Below, one piece after another: positions 44,281 to 53,142 of a stretch of 59,618 nt of DNA. The translations under genes and the position numbers were made by a program. A model generated the notes under the pieces. It searched no databases, was not told where the DNA came from, and was given only the letters and a program-made list of their open reading frames with translations. Source of the stretch: an uncultured Bacilli bacterium (GTDB lineage Bacteria; Bacillota_I; Bacilli_A; RF39; UBA660); assembly GCA_934162285.1 (NCBI GenBank), contig CAKPHY010000007.1:1-59618 (forward strand), written 5' to 3'. Numbering within the stretch: the stretch's first letter is position 1; every line of letters begins with the position of its first letter.

Positions 44281-44451
44281 ATGTACTACTACGGAGGTTA
44301 TCAAGGCTACGGAAATCAATGCTGTGGTAATTATCAACCAAACTATGGATATGGTAATAATGGATATGGTGCAGCAATTATATTAGTATTATTCATTTTA
44401 TTAGTTATTGTAATAGGAACTAGAGCTTTTTACGGAAATAACAACAATTAA
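44281..44451 (+). CDS. YjcZ-like small Gly/Tyr-rich membrane peptide (56 residues)
   Basis: Starts MYYYGGYQGYGNQCCGNY. It has a Gly/Tyr/Asn-rich head with a Cys-Cys pair, then one membrane helix (AAIILVLFILLVIVIGT) and a short tail ending NNNN. The layout matches YjcZ-family sporulation peptides, in which a Gly/Tyr-rich head precedes a single VLFILL-type helix. A strong SD (GGAGGTATAAAT) and a perfect terminator flank it. The 144-base divergent gap to the ftsW-type gene must hold its promoter; I could not identify it with confidence. Confidence 0.8.
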   Translation: MYYYGGYQGYGNQCCGNYQPNYGYGNNGYGAAIILVLFILLVIVIGTRAFYGNNNN

Positions 44452-44472
44452 GGTTACAAATGTAACCTTTTT
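44450..44472 (+). terminator. Rho-independent terminator of the YjcZ-like gene
   Basis: Perfect 8-bp arms AAGGTTAC and GTAACCTT with an AAAT loop and T-tail. Confidence 0.9.
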
Positions 44473-44520
44473 CTATGTTTTTTTATTTTTTTGTGTTACA
44501 ATATGTCTAGGTGTTTTAAT

Positions 44521-45069
44521 ATGTTTAAAAAAGTTAATATTTTAGATGAAAAAGAAAAAATTTTACATGAAATTTCTGATGAAGTAGAAGGGAAACTTAG
44601 TGATAAAGAAATTGATTTAATTAAGCGTTCTTTAAAACAGCTTCGTTTTAGTCAAATTGAAGAATTATCATTAAAATATAATCTTCGTCCTGGTATGGGA
44701 TTAGCGTTTCCTCAATTAGGAATAAAAAAGCGAGTAATTATGATTTGTCATGAAGAAGAACCTGGTAAATTTAATGATTATGTTGTTATTAATCCTAAAA
44801 TTGTTAGTAATTCTACTGAAATGATCGCTGCTGATGCGGGTGAAGGTTGCTTAAGTGTTAATCGTGAGGTTGAAGGACATGTTCCAAGATTTGCTCGCGT
44901 AACGATTGAAGGTTATGATATTGAAGGAAATAAAATAAGAATTCGTGCTCGTGAAGAATTAGCAATTGCTTTCCAACATGAAATTGATCATTTGAATGGT
45001 ATTTTGTTTTATGAAAGAATTGATAAAAATAAACCTTTTTACACTGAAAGTGAGATGAGATTAATATGA
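44521..45069 (+). CDS. def: Peptide deformylase
   Basis: About 182 residues. It removes the formyl group from new N-terminal methionines. The three metal-site motifs are visible: GMGLAFPQLG (motif 1, with Phe where Ala is usual), EGCLSVNRE (motif 2, Cys ligand), and AFQHEIDHLNG (motif 3, two His ligands). The N-terminal 55 residues are longer than in type 1 enzymes, and the length fits type 2 deformylases. The start at 44521 follows AGGTG. Its stop overlaps the start of the sulfotransferase gene (ATGA). Confidence 0.93.
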   Translation: MFKKVNILDEKEKILHEISDEVEGKLSDKEIDLIKRSLKQLRFSQIEELSLKYNLRPGMGLAFPQLGIKKRVIMICHEEEPGKFNDYVVINPKIVSNSTEMIAADAGEGCLSVNREVEGHVPRFARVTIEGYDIEGNKIRIRAREELAIAFQHEIDHLNGILFYERIDKNKPFYTESEMRLI

Positions 45070-46985
45070 AAAAAGGATTGATTAAATTATTTCTTTTAAT
45101 TGTGTTTGCAGTAAGTGCTTCTCTACTTATATTTTATAATGCTGAACGGGCTAAAAAAGTAGAAGTAGTTGAAGATTATTTAATCGCTCAAAATGAACTT
45201 GAAGATATTATTAGTAAAGATACTAATTATAATTTTCAAAATCCAAAAATAATTGTTAATCCTTATGGAAATTCACCATTAACTGCGTTAATCATCTTTG
45301 AAACTAATGATTTAACAGCTCCTACAGTTACTATTCATGGTAAAGATAAATATACAACATTTACAAATACTTTTACGCCTAGTAAAAAACACATTTTACC
45401 AATTTATGGTTTATATGCTGGTGAAAACAAAATTAGTTTAAAAGTTAACAATAATACTGTTAATTTAACTATTAAAACTGATGAATTACCAGAAGATATG
45501 ATTAAACCTACTAGTGTCAAAGCTAAAAAAGAGAGTCTTAGTAATGAACTTTACTTTGTTACACCATCATCTAAAGGCTACACTGCTGCTTATGATGTTA
45601 ATGGTGATGTTAGATGGTATATAACTAATAATTATATATGGGATATAAAGAAATTACATAATGGTCATTTACTTCTTAGTAGTGATCGTTTAATTAATCC
45701 TCCCTACTACACTACTGGTTTAGTAGAAATTGATTTAATGGGCAAAGTTTATTATGAATATACTCTTCCTGGAGGTTATCATCATGATGTATTTGAAATG
45801 GACAATGGCGACTTATTAATTGCAAGTAATAATTTTAGTTCTGGAACTACAGAAGATTATGTCGTATTAATGGATCGCGACAATGGTAAAATTATTAAAG
45901 AATGGGATTTAAAGAAAATTCTTCCAACTACTTATGGTTTGAATGAAATGGCTACTGATTATGATTGGTTCCATAATAACTCTGTTTGGTATGACAAAAA
46001 AACAAATTCTATCACTTTATCTGGTCGTCATCAAGATGCTGTTATAAATATTGATTTTGAAACTGGCGATTTAAATTGGATAATCGGTGATCCTAATGGT
46101 TGGAATGCAGAATATTTAAAATATTTCTTCACTGGTGGCGATGGATTTGAATGGCAATATGCTCAACATGCGGCTGAAATTTTACCAAATGGCAATGTCT
46201 TTATATTTGATAACGGTAACAATCGTTCTAAAATAAAAGAAGAATATGTTGATGCTGATCATAATTACAGTCGTGCCGTTATTTATAAAATTAATACTGA
46301 CAATATGACTATTGAACAAGTATGGGAATATGGTAAAGAACTTGGAGCTAAATTTTACTCACCTTATATTTCTGATGTTGATTATTTAAGTAATAATCAT
46401 TATTTAATATTATCTGGTGGTAATGCTTCTAAAGACGGCAAATATTTAAATGTTCCTGCTGGTCTTGATAGTGCAGATACTTTAAGAAGTACTTTAGTAG
46501 AAATCCAAAATAATAAAGTAATATTTGAACTTATTTTACCTACAAATGACTATCGTGCTGAAAAAATTAATATTTATGATGTTGATTCTTATTATTTGAA
46601 CAAAGCTAGTCGTCTTGGTAATATGGGTGAAACAAAAACTGATAAAAGTATCAATCCTTTATTTAATAAAGGTATAGATGAAACATATAAGAGTAAAAAC
46701 ATTAAAATTACTAAAGAAGCTGATCGTTTAGTTTTTACAGGAACATTCCAAAAAGATGATAAAGTTTCACTTATTTTAAATGGTGTTTTTAGCAATAAAA
46801 CTTACAATGTTCGTATAAGTAATAGGCCTTACACTGCTATGTGTGTTGATATATTTAATGAAAGCAATAAAGAAGGCATCACTGTTAATAAATATATTAA
46901 TGATGTTGGTATGAAAGGTAAATATTATATTTATGTAAAAATCAACGATACAATTTATGATCCTGATTTATTTGTATTATATTAA
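45066..46985 (+). CDS. Arylsulfotransferase-like surface protein (AssT family)
   Basis: 639 residues. An N-terminal signal/anchor helix (LIKLFLLIVFAVSASLLIFY) and an Ig-like N-terminal domain precede the arylsulfotransferase beta-propeller. Conserved histidine/arginine positions appear as GGYHHDVFEMDNG, DYDWFHNNSVWYD, LSGRHQDAVI and YAQHAAEILPNGNVFIFDNG. AssT enzymes pass sulfate from one phenolic ester to another without PAPS. A C-terminal beta-rich domain of about 120 residues is added. The start overlaps the deformylase stop by 4 bases. An excellent terminator follows. Donor and acceptor here are unknown. Confidence 0.88.
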   Translation: MKKGLIKLFLLIVFAVSASLLIFYNAERAKKVEVVEDYLIAQNELEDIISKDTNYNFQNPKIIVNPYGNSPLTALIIFETNDLTAPTVTIHGKDKYTTFTNTFTPSKKHILPIYGLYAGENKISLKVNNNTVNLTIKTDELPEDMIKPTSVKAKKESLSNELYFVTPSSKGYTAAYDVNGDVRWYITNNYIWDIKKLHNGHLLLSSDRLINPPYYTTGLVEIDLMGKVYYEYTLPGGYHHDVFEMDNGDLLIASNNFSSGTTEDYVVLMDRDNGKIIKEWDLKKILPTTYGLNEMATDYDWFHNNSVWYDKKTNSITLSGRHQDAVINIDFETGDLNWIIGDPNGWNAEYLKYFFTGGDGFEWQYAQHAAEILPNGNVFIFDNGNNRSKIKEEYVDADHNYSRAVIYKINTDNMTIEQVWEYGKELGAKFYSPYISDVDYLSNNHYLILSGGNASKDGKYLNVPAGLDSADTLRSTLVEIQNNKVIFELILPTNDYRAEKINIYDVDSYYLNKASRLGNMGETKTDKSINPLFNKGIDETYKSKNIKITKEADRLVFTGTFQKDDKVSLILNGVFSNKTYNVRISNRPYTAMCVDIFNESNKEGITVNKYINDVGMKGKYYIYVKINDTIYDPDLFVLY

Positions 46986-47009
46986 GCAAGGTAAAACTTG
47001 CTTTTTTTT
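46984..47009 (+). terminator. Rho-independent terminator of the def-sulfotransferase unit
   Basis: Perfect 7-bp arms AAGCAAG and CTTGCTT with a 6-base loop and eight T. Confidence 0.9.
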
Positions 47010-47010
47010 A

Positions 47011-47038
47011 TAAAAAAACTAATGTTTTGGCATTAGTT
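47011..47038 (-). terminator. Rho-independent terminator of addB-addA
   Basis: Minus-strand arms AACTAATG and CATTAGTT with a 6-base loop and T-tail, overlapping the addA stop. Confidence 0.9.
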
Positions 47039-50000
47039 TTCTACTTCTTTATAGTTTTCATCTAATATTGAATATAAATAACCTTTAACTGTTTTGGAAC
47101 TTATTGTTTTTAAATAATTCATATATCCTCTTACTTGATCTAAATAATAAGGTTTATTAATATCATTTAGTTTATAATCAACAACAATTAATTCATCATT
47201 ATCTTCTATTAATAAATCAATAATACCATGTTTTTGAATATTATCGCTTTCAGTTAAAAATTCATATTCTTTATGATAAATAGCATTTTCTTTAAAGAAA
47301 GGCATTGTTTTTATTTTACTTATTTTATTTTTAAAGAATTCATCTATAATTAAATTATTTAAAGAATTATCAAAATCATTAAAATTTAAATATTCTAAAT
47401 ATTCATGAATTTTAGTTCCAAATTCTAAAGTATTATTATTCATTAATTGAACTGAACTTTTAGAAAAATGTTTATCTTCTAATTCTTCTTTTTGAATCAT
47501 AATTTCAATAGTATCAAATTTTACATTAGAATTTAGTTCAATTTTATTTTTAACAAGCTCATATTCACGTGTTAATTCTAACTTGGGATAATTAATAAGA
47601 TCATCATGAAAGCTTCCACTTAAAGCATTTAAAACACTATTTAAACTTCTAAAATGTAATTTAGTTGTTTTAGGAATGAATTCTTCATTAGTGTCTTCTT
47701 CTTTTAGGTTGGTAACAAATATCATTTTTTCTTTAGCTCTTGTTAAAGCAACATAGAAAACACGAATACGTTCAGATATTTCTTCTTTCATAAATTCTTG
47801 TTTTAAAAGTTCTTTATATATAGTAGTCTTTATTCCTTCTTTAAATACAGGAGCAATAAATCCATATTTTAAATCAAATAAAAATCTTGGTTTTATATCA
47901 CGAGAGTTAAATTTTTTATTTAAATCAGCAAAATAACAAATAGGAAATTCTAATCCTTTTGATTTATGAATAGTCATTAAATTAACACCTAAGTTTTGAT
48001 CTTTTTCTGTGCTAATCGTGAATTTGATATCTTCACTTGTAGCTTCTAAAAGGTAATTAATAAATTCTTTTAAGCCATAGTTACTTTTTTCTAAAGAAGA
48101 AGCAATATCAAATAAATGATCTAATTTTAAAGCTATTTCTTTTTGATTACCAATACTTGATGCTTTTAAATAGATATCAAATGTTTCAATTACTTCACTT
48201 ACTAATTCAGAGATTGAATGTTCTTTACTAAAATTACTCAAATAAATAATTTTTTCTTGAAGATCTGCTTGTATATAATCAAATAAGTTTTTACCTTTAC
48301 TTTCAAGTATGGTTTTAAATATTTGATCATCTTTATAATTACATACAAAAGATCTAGCAACACTCATATAAGTTTTAACTAGGGTATTATCTAAATTAAT
48401 ATTTTGATAAAATCCGATTAATTTTATAATGTTTTTTACAACGATTAATTCGGTTGAATAAGTTAAATCTTCATCTTTATGAATAACTAAAGGAATATTT
48501 TTAAAATCAAATATTTTTTTATATAATTCAAATTCTCTTTTTTCAGTTAAAAGAATTGAAAAATCTGAATATTTTATATCTCTTAAACTATTATTGTCAA
48601 AATCATAAACTTGATAATGATTATTAATTTTATTTAAAATATCATCAGCTATTATAAAAGCTTCAATTTCTTCTTTTTTAAAACCATAATAGTCTTCAGG
48701 ATCATAATTATATACCTCCATATTGTTATTTTGACCACTGTTAGGATAGGCCTCTTGACCAAAGTACATAATGTGGTCTTTAGGATAATTAGCACCACCT
48801 ACTTCTTCACTCATTAAGCGTTTAAATAGGCGATTAATATTTTCAATTACTTCACATCTTGAACGAAAGTTTTTATTTAAATCAATTTTCTCACCATCAA
48901 TATGATTAGCATAATTATTGTATTTTTCAATGAATATTTTAGGATTAGCATTACGAAAACGATAAATTGATTGTTTAACATCACCAACCATAAAAACATT
49001 ATTGTTAGCAATTAAGCTGATAAAAAAGTCCCCAATATCATTAGTGTCTTGATATTCATCAATCATGATCTCTTTTATATTGTTTTTATAATAATTTCTT
49101 ATATCATCATTTTCTAAAAGCAATTTTATAGCTAATCTTGATATGTCATTAAATTCATATAGATTGTTATTTCTTTTGTATTCATTAGTTCTTTTAATTA
49201 TTTCACGTACTAAATCAATAATAGCTTCAATATAAGGTTTAGTTTCTAGTATTTCTTCTTGCATTTCTGTTATTGAATCATATGTTACTAGTTCATTAAT
49301 ATTTTGATAGATTTCTTTTATTTCACTTAATTTGCTTTTAAAAGCACTTTCTTCTTTAGAAATATAACGAGGAAAAGGAAGTCTAAAGGCCTTAAATTCT
49401 TCGTATTCTTGAAAATTTAAAAAATTATTTAAAACTTCAAGCGTTTTTTCTTCTTTAGTTGTTAAAGAAAAATGGTTTAATTCCAAAACTTTATCTTGAA
49501 ATTCTTGGTATAAATTTTTTATTAGTCCAATATATTCACTGATATCTGTATTTATTTTATCAATATCAAAGTTAAAAGTAATGTAATTATTAAGAAAAGT
49601 ATCTATATCATAAATTTTATCTAAATTAGCAACAATACTTACAACATCATTTTTAATTGATTTATCATCTTTAACAGTATAAGTGTCTAGCAAATTTAGA
49701 AATTTTTCATTTTGATAAAAATCTAAAAAAACTTCATCGACAATATTACTTTTTAAAGCTTCAACTAAAACTGAATCAGCAATATTAATATCTGGATCAA
49801 TATTAAGAGTATCACTATATTTTTTTACCAAATCTAAGCTAAAAGAGTCAAAAGTACAAATACTAGCTTGTTCAATTAATTTTAATTGTTTTTGCAAATG
49901 AGGATCACTTTCTTTACGCAAACGTTTTTTGATCTTTTCTTTCATTGAAAAAGCTGCGGCTTTAGTGAATGTTAAAATAATCATTTGATCAATATTAACA

Positions 50001-50128
50001 CCCATTTTTAAGGTTTCTATGGTTCTTTCTGTTAAAACAGCTGTTTTACCGGATCCAGCTCCAGCTGAAACAATAATATTAGAACCCTTTTGATATATAG
50101 CTTTTTCTTGTTCTTTAGTCCACTTCAT
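47033..50128 (-). CDS. addA: AddA helicase-nuclease subunit
   Basis: About 1031 residues, slightly short for AddA. UvrD-type helicase motifs: Q-motif KWTKEQEKAI, Walker A SAGAGSGKTAVL, motif Ia ILTFTKAAA, motif II MIDEYQDTN, VGDVKQSIYRFRNA, and the C-terminal VNLMTIHKSKGLEFP and YVALTRAKEK. The C-terminal nuclease domain has HGIIDLLIEDNDELIVVDYK. With AddB it resects double-strand breaks for RecA loading. The start at 50128 has GGGTG upstream and overlaps addB by 14 bases. Confidence 0.96.
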   Translation of the reverse strand: MKWTKEQEKAIYQKGSNIIVSAGAGSGKTAVLTERTIETLKMGVNIDQMIILTFTKAAAFSMKEKIKKRLRKESDPHLQKQLKLIEQASICTFDSFSLDLVKKYSDTLNIDPDINIADSVLVEALKSNIVDEVFLDFYQNEKFLNLLDTYTVKDDKSIKNDVVSIVANLDKIYDIDTFLNNYITFNFDIDKINTDISEYIGLIKNLYQEFQDKVLELNHFSLTTKEEKTLEVLNNFLNFQEYEEFKAFRLPFPRYISKEESAFKSKLSEIKEIYQNINELVTYDSITEMQEEILETKPYIEAIIDLVREIIKRTNEYKRNNNLYEFNDISRLAIKLLLENDDIRNYYKNNIKEIMIDEYQDTNDIGDFFISLIANNNVFMVGDVKQSIYRFRNANPKIFIEKYNNYANHIDGEKIDLNKNFRSRCEVIENINRLFKRLMSEEVGGANYPKDHIMYFGQEAYPNSGQNNNMEVYNYDPEDYYGFKKEEIEAFIIADDILNKINNHYQVYDFDNNSLRDIKYSDFSILLTEKREFELYKKIFDFKNIPLVIHKDEDLTYSTELIVVKNIIKLIGFYQNINLDNTLVKTYMSVARSFVCNYKDDQIFKTILESKGKNLFDYIQADLQEKIIYLSNFSKEHSISELVSEVIETFDIYLKASSIGNQKEIALKLDHLFDIASSLEKSNYGLKEFINYLLEATSEDIKFTISTEKDQNLGVNLMTIHKSKGLEFPICYFADLNKKFNSRDIKPRFLFDLKYGFIAPVFKEGIKTTIYKELLKQEFMKEEISERIRVFYVALTRAKEKMIFVTNLKEEDTNEEFIPKTTKLHFRSLNSVLNALSGSFHDDLINYPKLELTREYELVKNKIELNSNVKFDTIEIMIQKEELEDKHFSKSSVQLMNNNTLEFGTKIHEYLEYLNFNDFDNSLNNLIIDEFFKNKISKIKTMPFFKENAIYHKEYEFLTESDNIQKHGIIDLLIEDNDELIVVDYKLNDINKPYYLDQVRGYMNYLKTISSKTVKGYLYSILDENYKEVEN

Positions 50129-52394
50129 TATTATCACCCATCAATTCTTCATAAGTTGTTTCTTTTAGAATTTTAATATCTTTAGCATTTACATAACATA
50201 CTTCTTTAAAAGGACAAAACTCACAACCAACTATATCACTTGGTTTAGCTGTTATATAACGTTTAGGATCAATTTTAAAATCACATTCTTCAATACTATT
50301 AATAATTTTTTTGATGTTATCGTCAATATAAGAAAGTAATATATCAAATTCTGAATCAGTATATACTTTGGAATAATTATAAAATTCACCATCATTTTTT
50401 ACTTTAATTCCTTTAATATAAGAATCAATATCATAGTACTTATCCATATGGGCAAGAACATCTTTATTTTTGGTTGTTAAACCCTCTAAACGATTGGCAG
50501 AAGCTTCAATTTCTTCATAAGTTTTACCATCAACTGCTGCTTTTAAATCATCTAAAATGTGTTCAATATAAGCCCCAGCTAAAACGGGATTTTTAATAAA
50601 TTTAGAATTTTTAATTAAATATAAATAAACAAGTAATTGCATGTTAAAGCCATCTTTAATTTTAGTCAAATCGGTTCCAACTGTTCCCGTTTTATAATCA
50701 ACAACCATAACATAATTATTTATTCCATCATTAAAAATCATAATTTTATCGACAAAACCTAAGACTTTAATATTAAGTTTACTATTTTTTTCAATGCTTA
50801 AATATTCTTCAAAATAAGTATTTCTAAAATCACTTTTTTCTTCTCTTTTTTGTAAACGTTCAATAACTTTTTTTAATTCTTTAGTTAATTTTTTAGCATA
50901 GAATTTTTCTTTTAAATCGCTATTTAAAAAATTATTAGTTTCTTCTAAAATTATTTGATCAGCATTTTCATAATTATTTTTTAAAGTTCTTTCTAATACT
51001 TTATGAAATAACTTACCTACTTTAGTAGCTTGAGTTTCTAAAACTGGTTCTACTTTTAAGATATTATTTAAATAATATCTAAAACTACATCTAAAAAATT
51101 GATCCATTGATGAATAAGATAAATTTAAACTATTATTCAAATATGCTTTTAAATCTTCAAAGTCTATTTTAGTATAGCTATTATCATATTTTTCTTCTTT
51201 TTTATATAAATAATTGTTATAATTTAAAGCATTATTTTTAAAGGTATATTTTAAAACTTCAAGTGAACTTAAAATACTAGAAATAGTATATTTGCCACTA
51301 CTATCATTTAATTTATAAGATAAGGTTAAATTTTTAATGTTTTGATATTGCAAAATTTGATAATTATTGTCAATTTCATTTAATTCAAAACTTAAATCTA
51401 AATTTAGTATTGCTTTTTCTTCATCTTTTAAATAATCTGCATTCTTTATTAATTTAGGAACTAATCCCTCATTATTAGATATAGCAAAAACGTATTCATC
51501 GTCTTTAAAATTCTTATTTTTAACAAATTTAACAACATTTTTGTATTTTTTTGAAGGTAATTTAATTTGATTTAATTCAAAATTTATAATTTCATAAAGA
51601 TCTTTTAATTGATCATTTAAAGTAAAATATTTATTTAAAACTTTAACAATTTCAAGAATTTTTTGATCATCATGATATTTATTATTTAAATATTCTAAAT
51701 ATTCATTTAATTCGCTTACTTTTAATTCTGATGTTTTTATAAATTCTAAAAATTCTTTAGTTATATTAAATGAAGTTAAATTATATTTTTTTTCTATTTG
51801 ATAAGGTATTTTAAACAATGAAAAAACACGAGAAATAATATTATAATAACTATTTTGGACATTCATAATAAAGATTTTATTAATATCAACTTTTTCATGT
51901 AATAATTCTAAAATATTTTCAGCAACAAATCTTACTTCAGATTCAGCATCAGGAAATTCATATATATTTTTTAATTCATATTTTGCTTCTAAAGATTTAT
52001 AAGTTACTTTTGTTTTAGTGTTTAAAATATCTATTATTTTATTTAGTTCTTTAGTTAAAGGATAACCTTCAATTATTATTTTATCTGTTAAACTATTTAA
52101 AAAGTTAGGATCTTTTTCTAAATAATTTTTGTTTTCAAGAAATTTATAAATTGTAAATAATTTTTGCAATTTTTTATTGGCATAATTTTCATTTACAAAG
52201 TATAAAGACTTCATTATTTCTGTTACTATTGCTGGCTTTATTTGAAATTCTTTAGCAATAGCATATAAAGTTAAATCATGATATTTGAAATAAATTTTTT
52301 CTTTTATTTCTTGCAAATTATAAAATTTATATTGATGTATTGTATTAGTTTGCAAGTATTTATTTTTTATTTCATCGGGACATATTATAATCAT
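50115..52394 (-). CDS. addB: AddB/RexB nuclease subunit
   Basis: About 759 residues, well under the 1100-1170 typical of AddB. The C-terminal nuclease (NYVMVVDYKTGTVG) and the iron-sulfur cysteines (one in DQFFRCSFRYYL, three in CEFCPFKEVC) are intact. The N-terminal helicase-like half is shortened, and no Walker A is visible where B. subtilis AddB has one (the N-terminus reads IIICPDEIKNKY). AddB's own ATPase is dispensable in related enzymes, so AddAB is probably functional. The start at 52394 is set by GGTGGTAAA, and a good promoter precedes it. Confidence 0.93.
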   Translation of the reverse strand: MIIICPDEIKNKYLQTNTIHQYKFYNLQEIKEKIYFKYHDLTLYAIAKEFQIKPAIVTEIMKSLYFVNENYANKKLQKLFTIYKFLENKNYLEKDPNFLNSLTDKIIIEGYPLTKELNKIIDILNTKTKVTYKSLEAKYELKNIYEFPDAESEVRFVAENILELLHEKVDINKIFIMNVQNSYYNIISRVFSLFKIPYQIEKKYNLTSFNITKEFLEFIKTSELKVSELNEYLEYLNNKYHDDQKILEIVKVLNKYFTLNDQLKDLYEIINFELNQIKLPSKKYKNVVKFVKNKNFKDDEYVFAISNNEGLVPKLIKNADYLKDEEKAILNLDLSFELNEIDNNYQILQYQNIKNLTLSYKLNDSSGKYTISSILSSLEVLKYTFKNNALNYNNYLYKKEEKYDNSYTKIDFEDLKAYLNNSLNLSYSSMDQFFRCSFRYYLNNILKVEPVLETQATKVGKLFHKVLERTLKNNYENADQIILEETNNFLNSDLKEKFYAKKLTKELKKVIERLQKREEKSDFRNTYFEEYLSIEKNSKLNIKVLGFVDKIMIFNDGINNYVMVVDYKTGTVGTDLTKIKDGFNMQLLVYLYLIKNSKFIKNPVLAGAYIEHILDDLKAAVDGKTYEEIEASANRLEGLTTKNKDVLAHMDKYYDIDSYIKGIKVKNDGEFYNYSKVYTDSEFDILLSYIDDNIKKIINSIEECDFKIDPKRYITAKPSDIVGCEFCPFKEVCYVNAKDIKILKETTYEELMGDNNEVD

Positions 52395-52409
52395 TTTACC
52401 ACCAAAAAT

Positions 52410-52437
52410 ATTATAACACATGAACAAATGTTTGCAA
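52410..52437 (-). promoter_or_regulatory. Promoter of addB-addA
   Basis: Minus strand: -35 TTGCAA, 16-base spacer, -10 TATAAT with an upstream TGT (extended -10). Confidence 0.7.
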
Positions 52438-52439
52438 AG

Positions 52440-52463
52440 AAAAAAGACGATTAAATCATCTTT
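52440..52463 (-). terminator. Rho-independent terminator of the 52451 gene
   Basis: Minus-strand arms AAAGATGA and TCGTCTTT (one G-U pair) with a 5-base loop and TTTTTT tail. Confidence 0.75.
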
Positions 52464-53107
52464 TTAACTTTTACTGGTTCTTCTAAATCCATGTCTTCAA
52501 TATCAGAAATAAGTTCGATTCCATTTAATATATTTAAACCTTGAATTCTTTTCTTTTTTAATAAAGAAAATTCATTAGTTGTTTTAATTAAATCAAATGT
52601 TCCTTTATAAGTATCAGTACTAGCTTCTAGTGTTAATGGATTAAAGCTAATTGGTGTCATTATATCAGCACCTGATAATGAACCAAAAACCATTAAACTT
52701 GCTTGATCTTCTTTCTTTGGTCTAACAACTAACTTACGGGTTGAATGGTTTACTTTATTATCTGATAAATAAAGAATTTCTGTTTCAACTTGACCATATT
52801 GAATTACGCCATTAGTTTTACGATCGTAATATACTGTTGAATATTTCAACTTTTCTGGTTCAGCCGACAACAAATAAGCCATATTACTATTTGCTGTTGT
52901 TGTGCCTTGAATTAAGAATTCTCCATTCTTCTCGTACATAACTAATTCACGATTATCATCAAATATTCCTGATAATGGTGTATTCATAATAGAAATACAA
53001 CCTAATATTTTAGGACTTACACCTAAAATATCTAAGAAGTTATTTATATCTCCTTTCGAATTAATTCCATAGAATTTTTTAAATTCTTGCATATTGTACT
53101 TTTGCAT
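52451..53107 (-). CDS. Protein of unknown function downstream of mutS
   Basis: About 218 residues starting MQKYNMQEFKKFYGI. No signal peptide, no membrane helix and no recognised domain. The body looks beta-rich (GEFLIQGTTTANSNMAYLL, IQYGQVETEILYL, MVFGSLSGADIMTPISFNPL), and the C-terminus is charged (LEEPVKVKKMI). SD GGGAGG seven bases before the ATG at 53107. It follows mutS by 35 bases and has a terminator, so it is probably the second gene of a mutS transcript. I cannot assign a role. Confidence 0.75.
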   Translation of the reverse strand: MQKYNMQEFKKFYGINSKGDINNFLDILGVSPKILGCISIMNTPLSGIFDDNRELVMYEKNGEFLIQGTTTANSNMAYLLSAEPEKLKYSTVYYDRKTNGVIQYGQVETEILYLSDNKVNHSTRKLVVRPKKEDQASLMVFGSLSGADIMTPISFNPLTLEASTDTYKGTFDLIKTTNEFSLLKKKRIQGLNILNGIELISDIEDMDLEEPVKVKKMI

Positions 53108-53142
53108 ATAAAAACCTCCCTTAAATTTATGCATAATACTGT

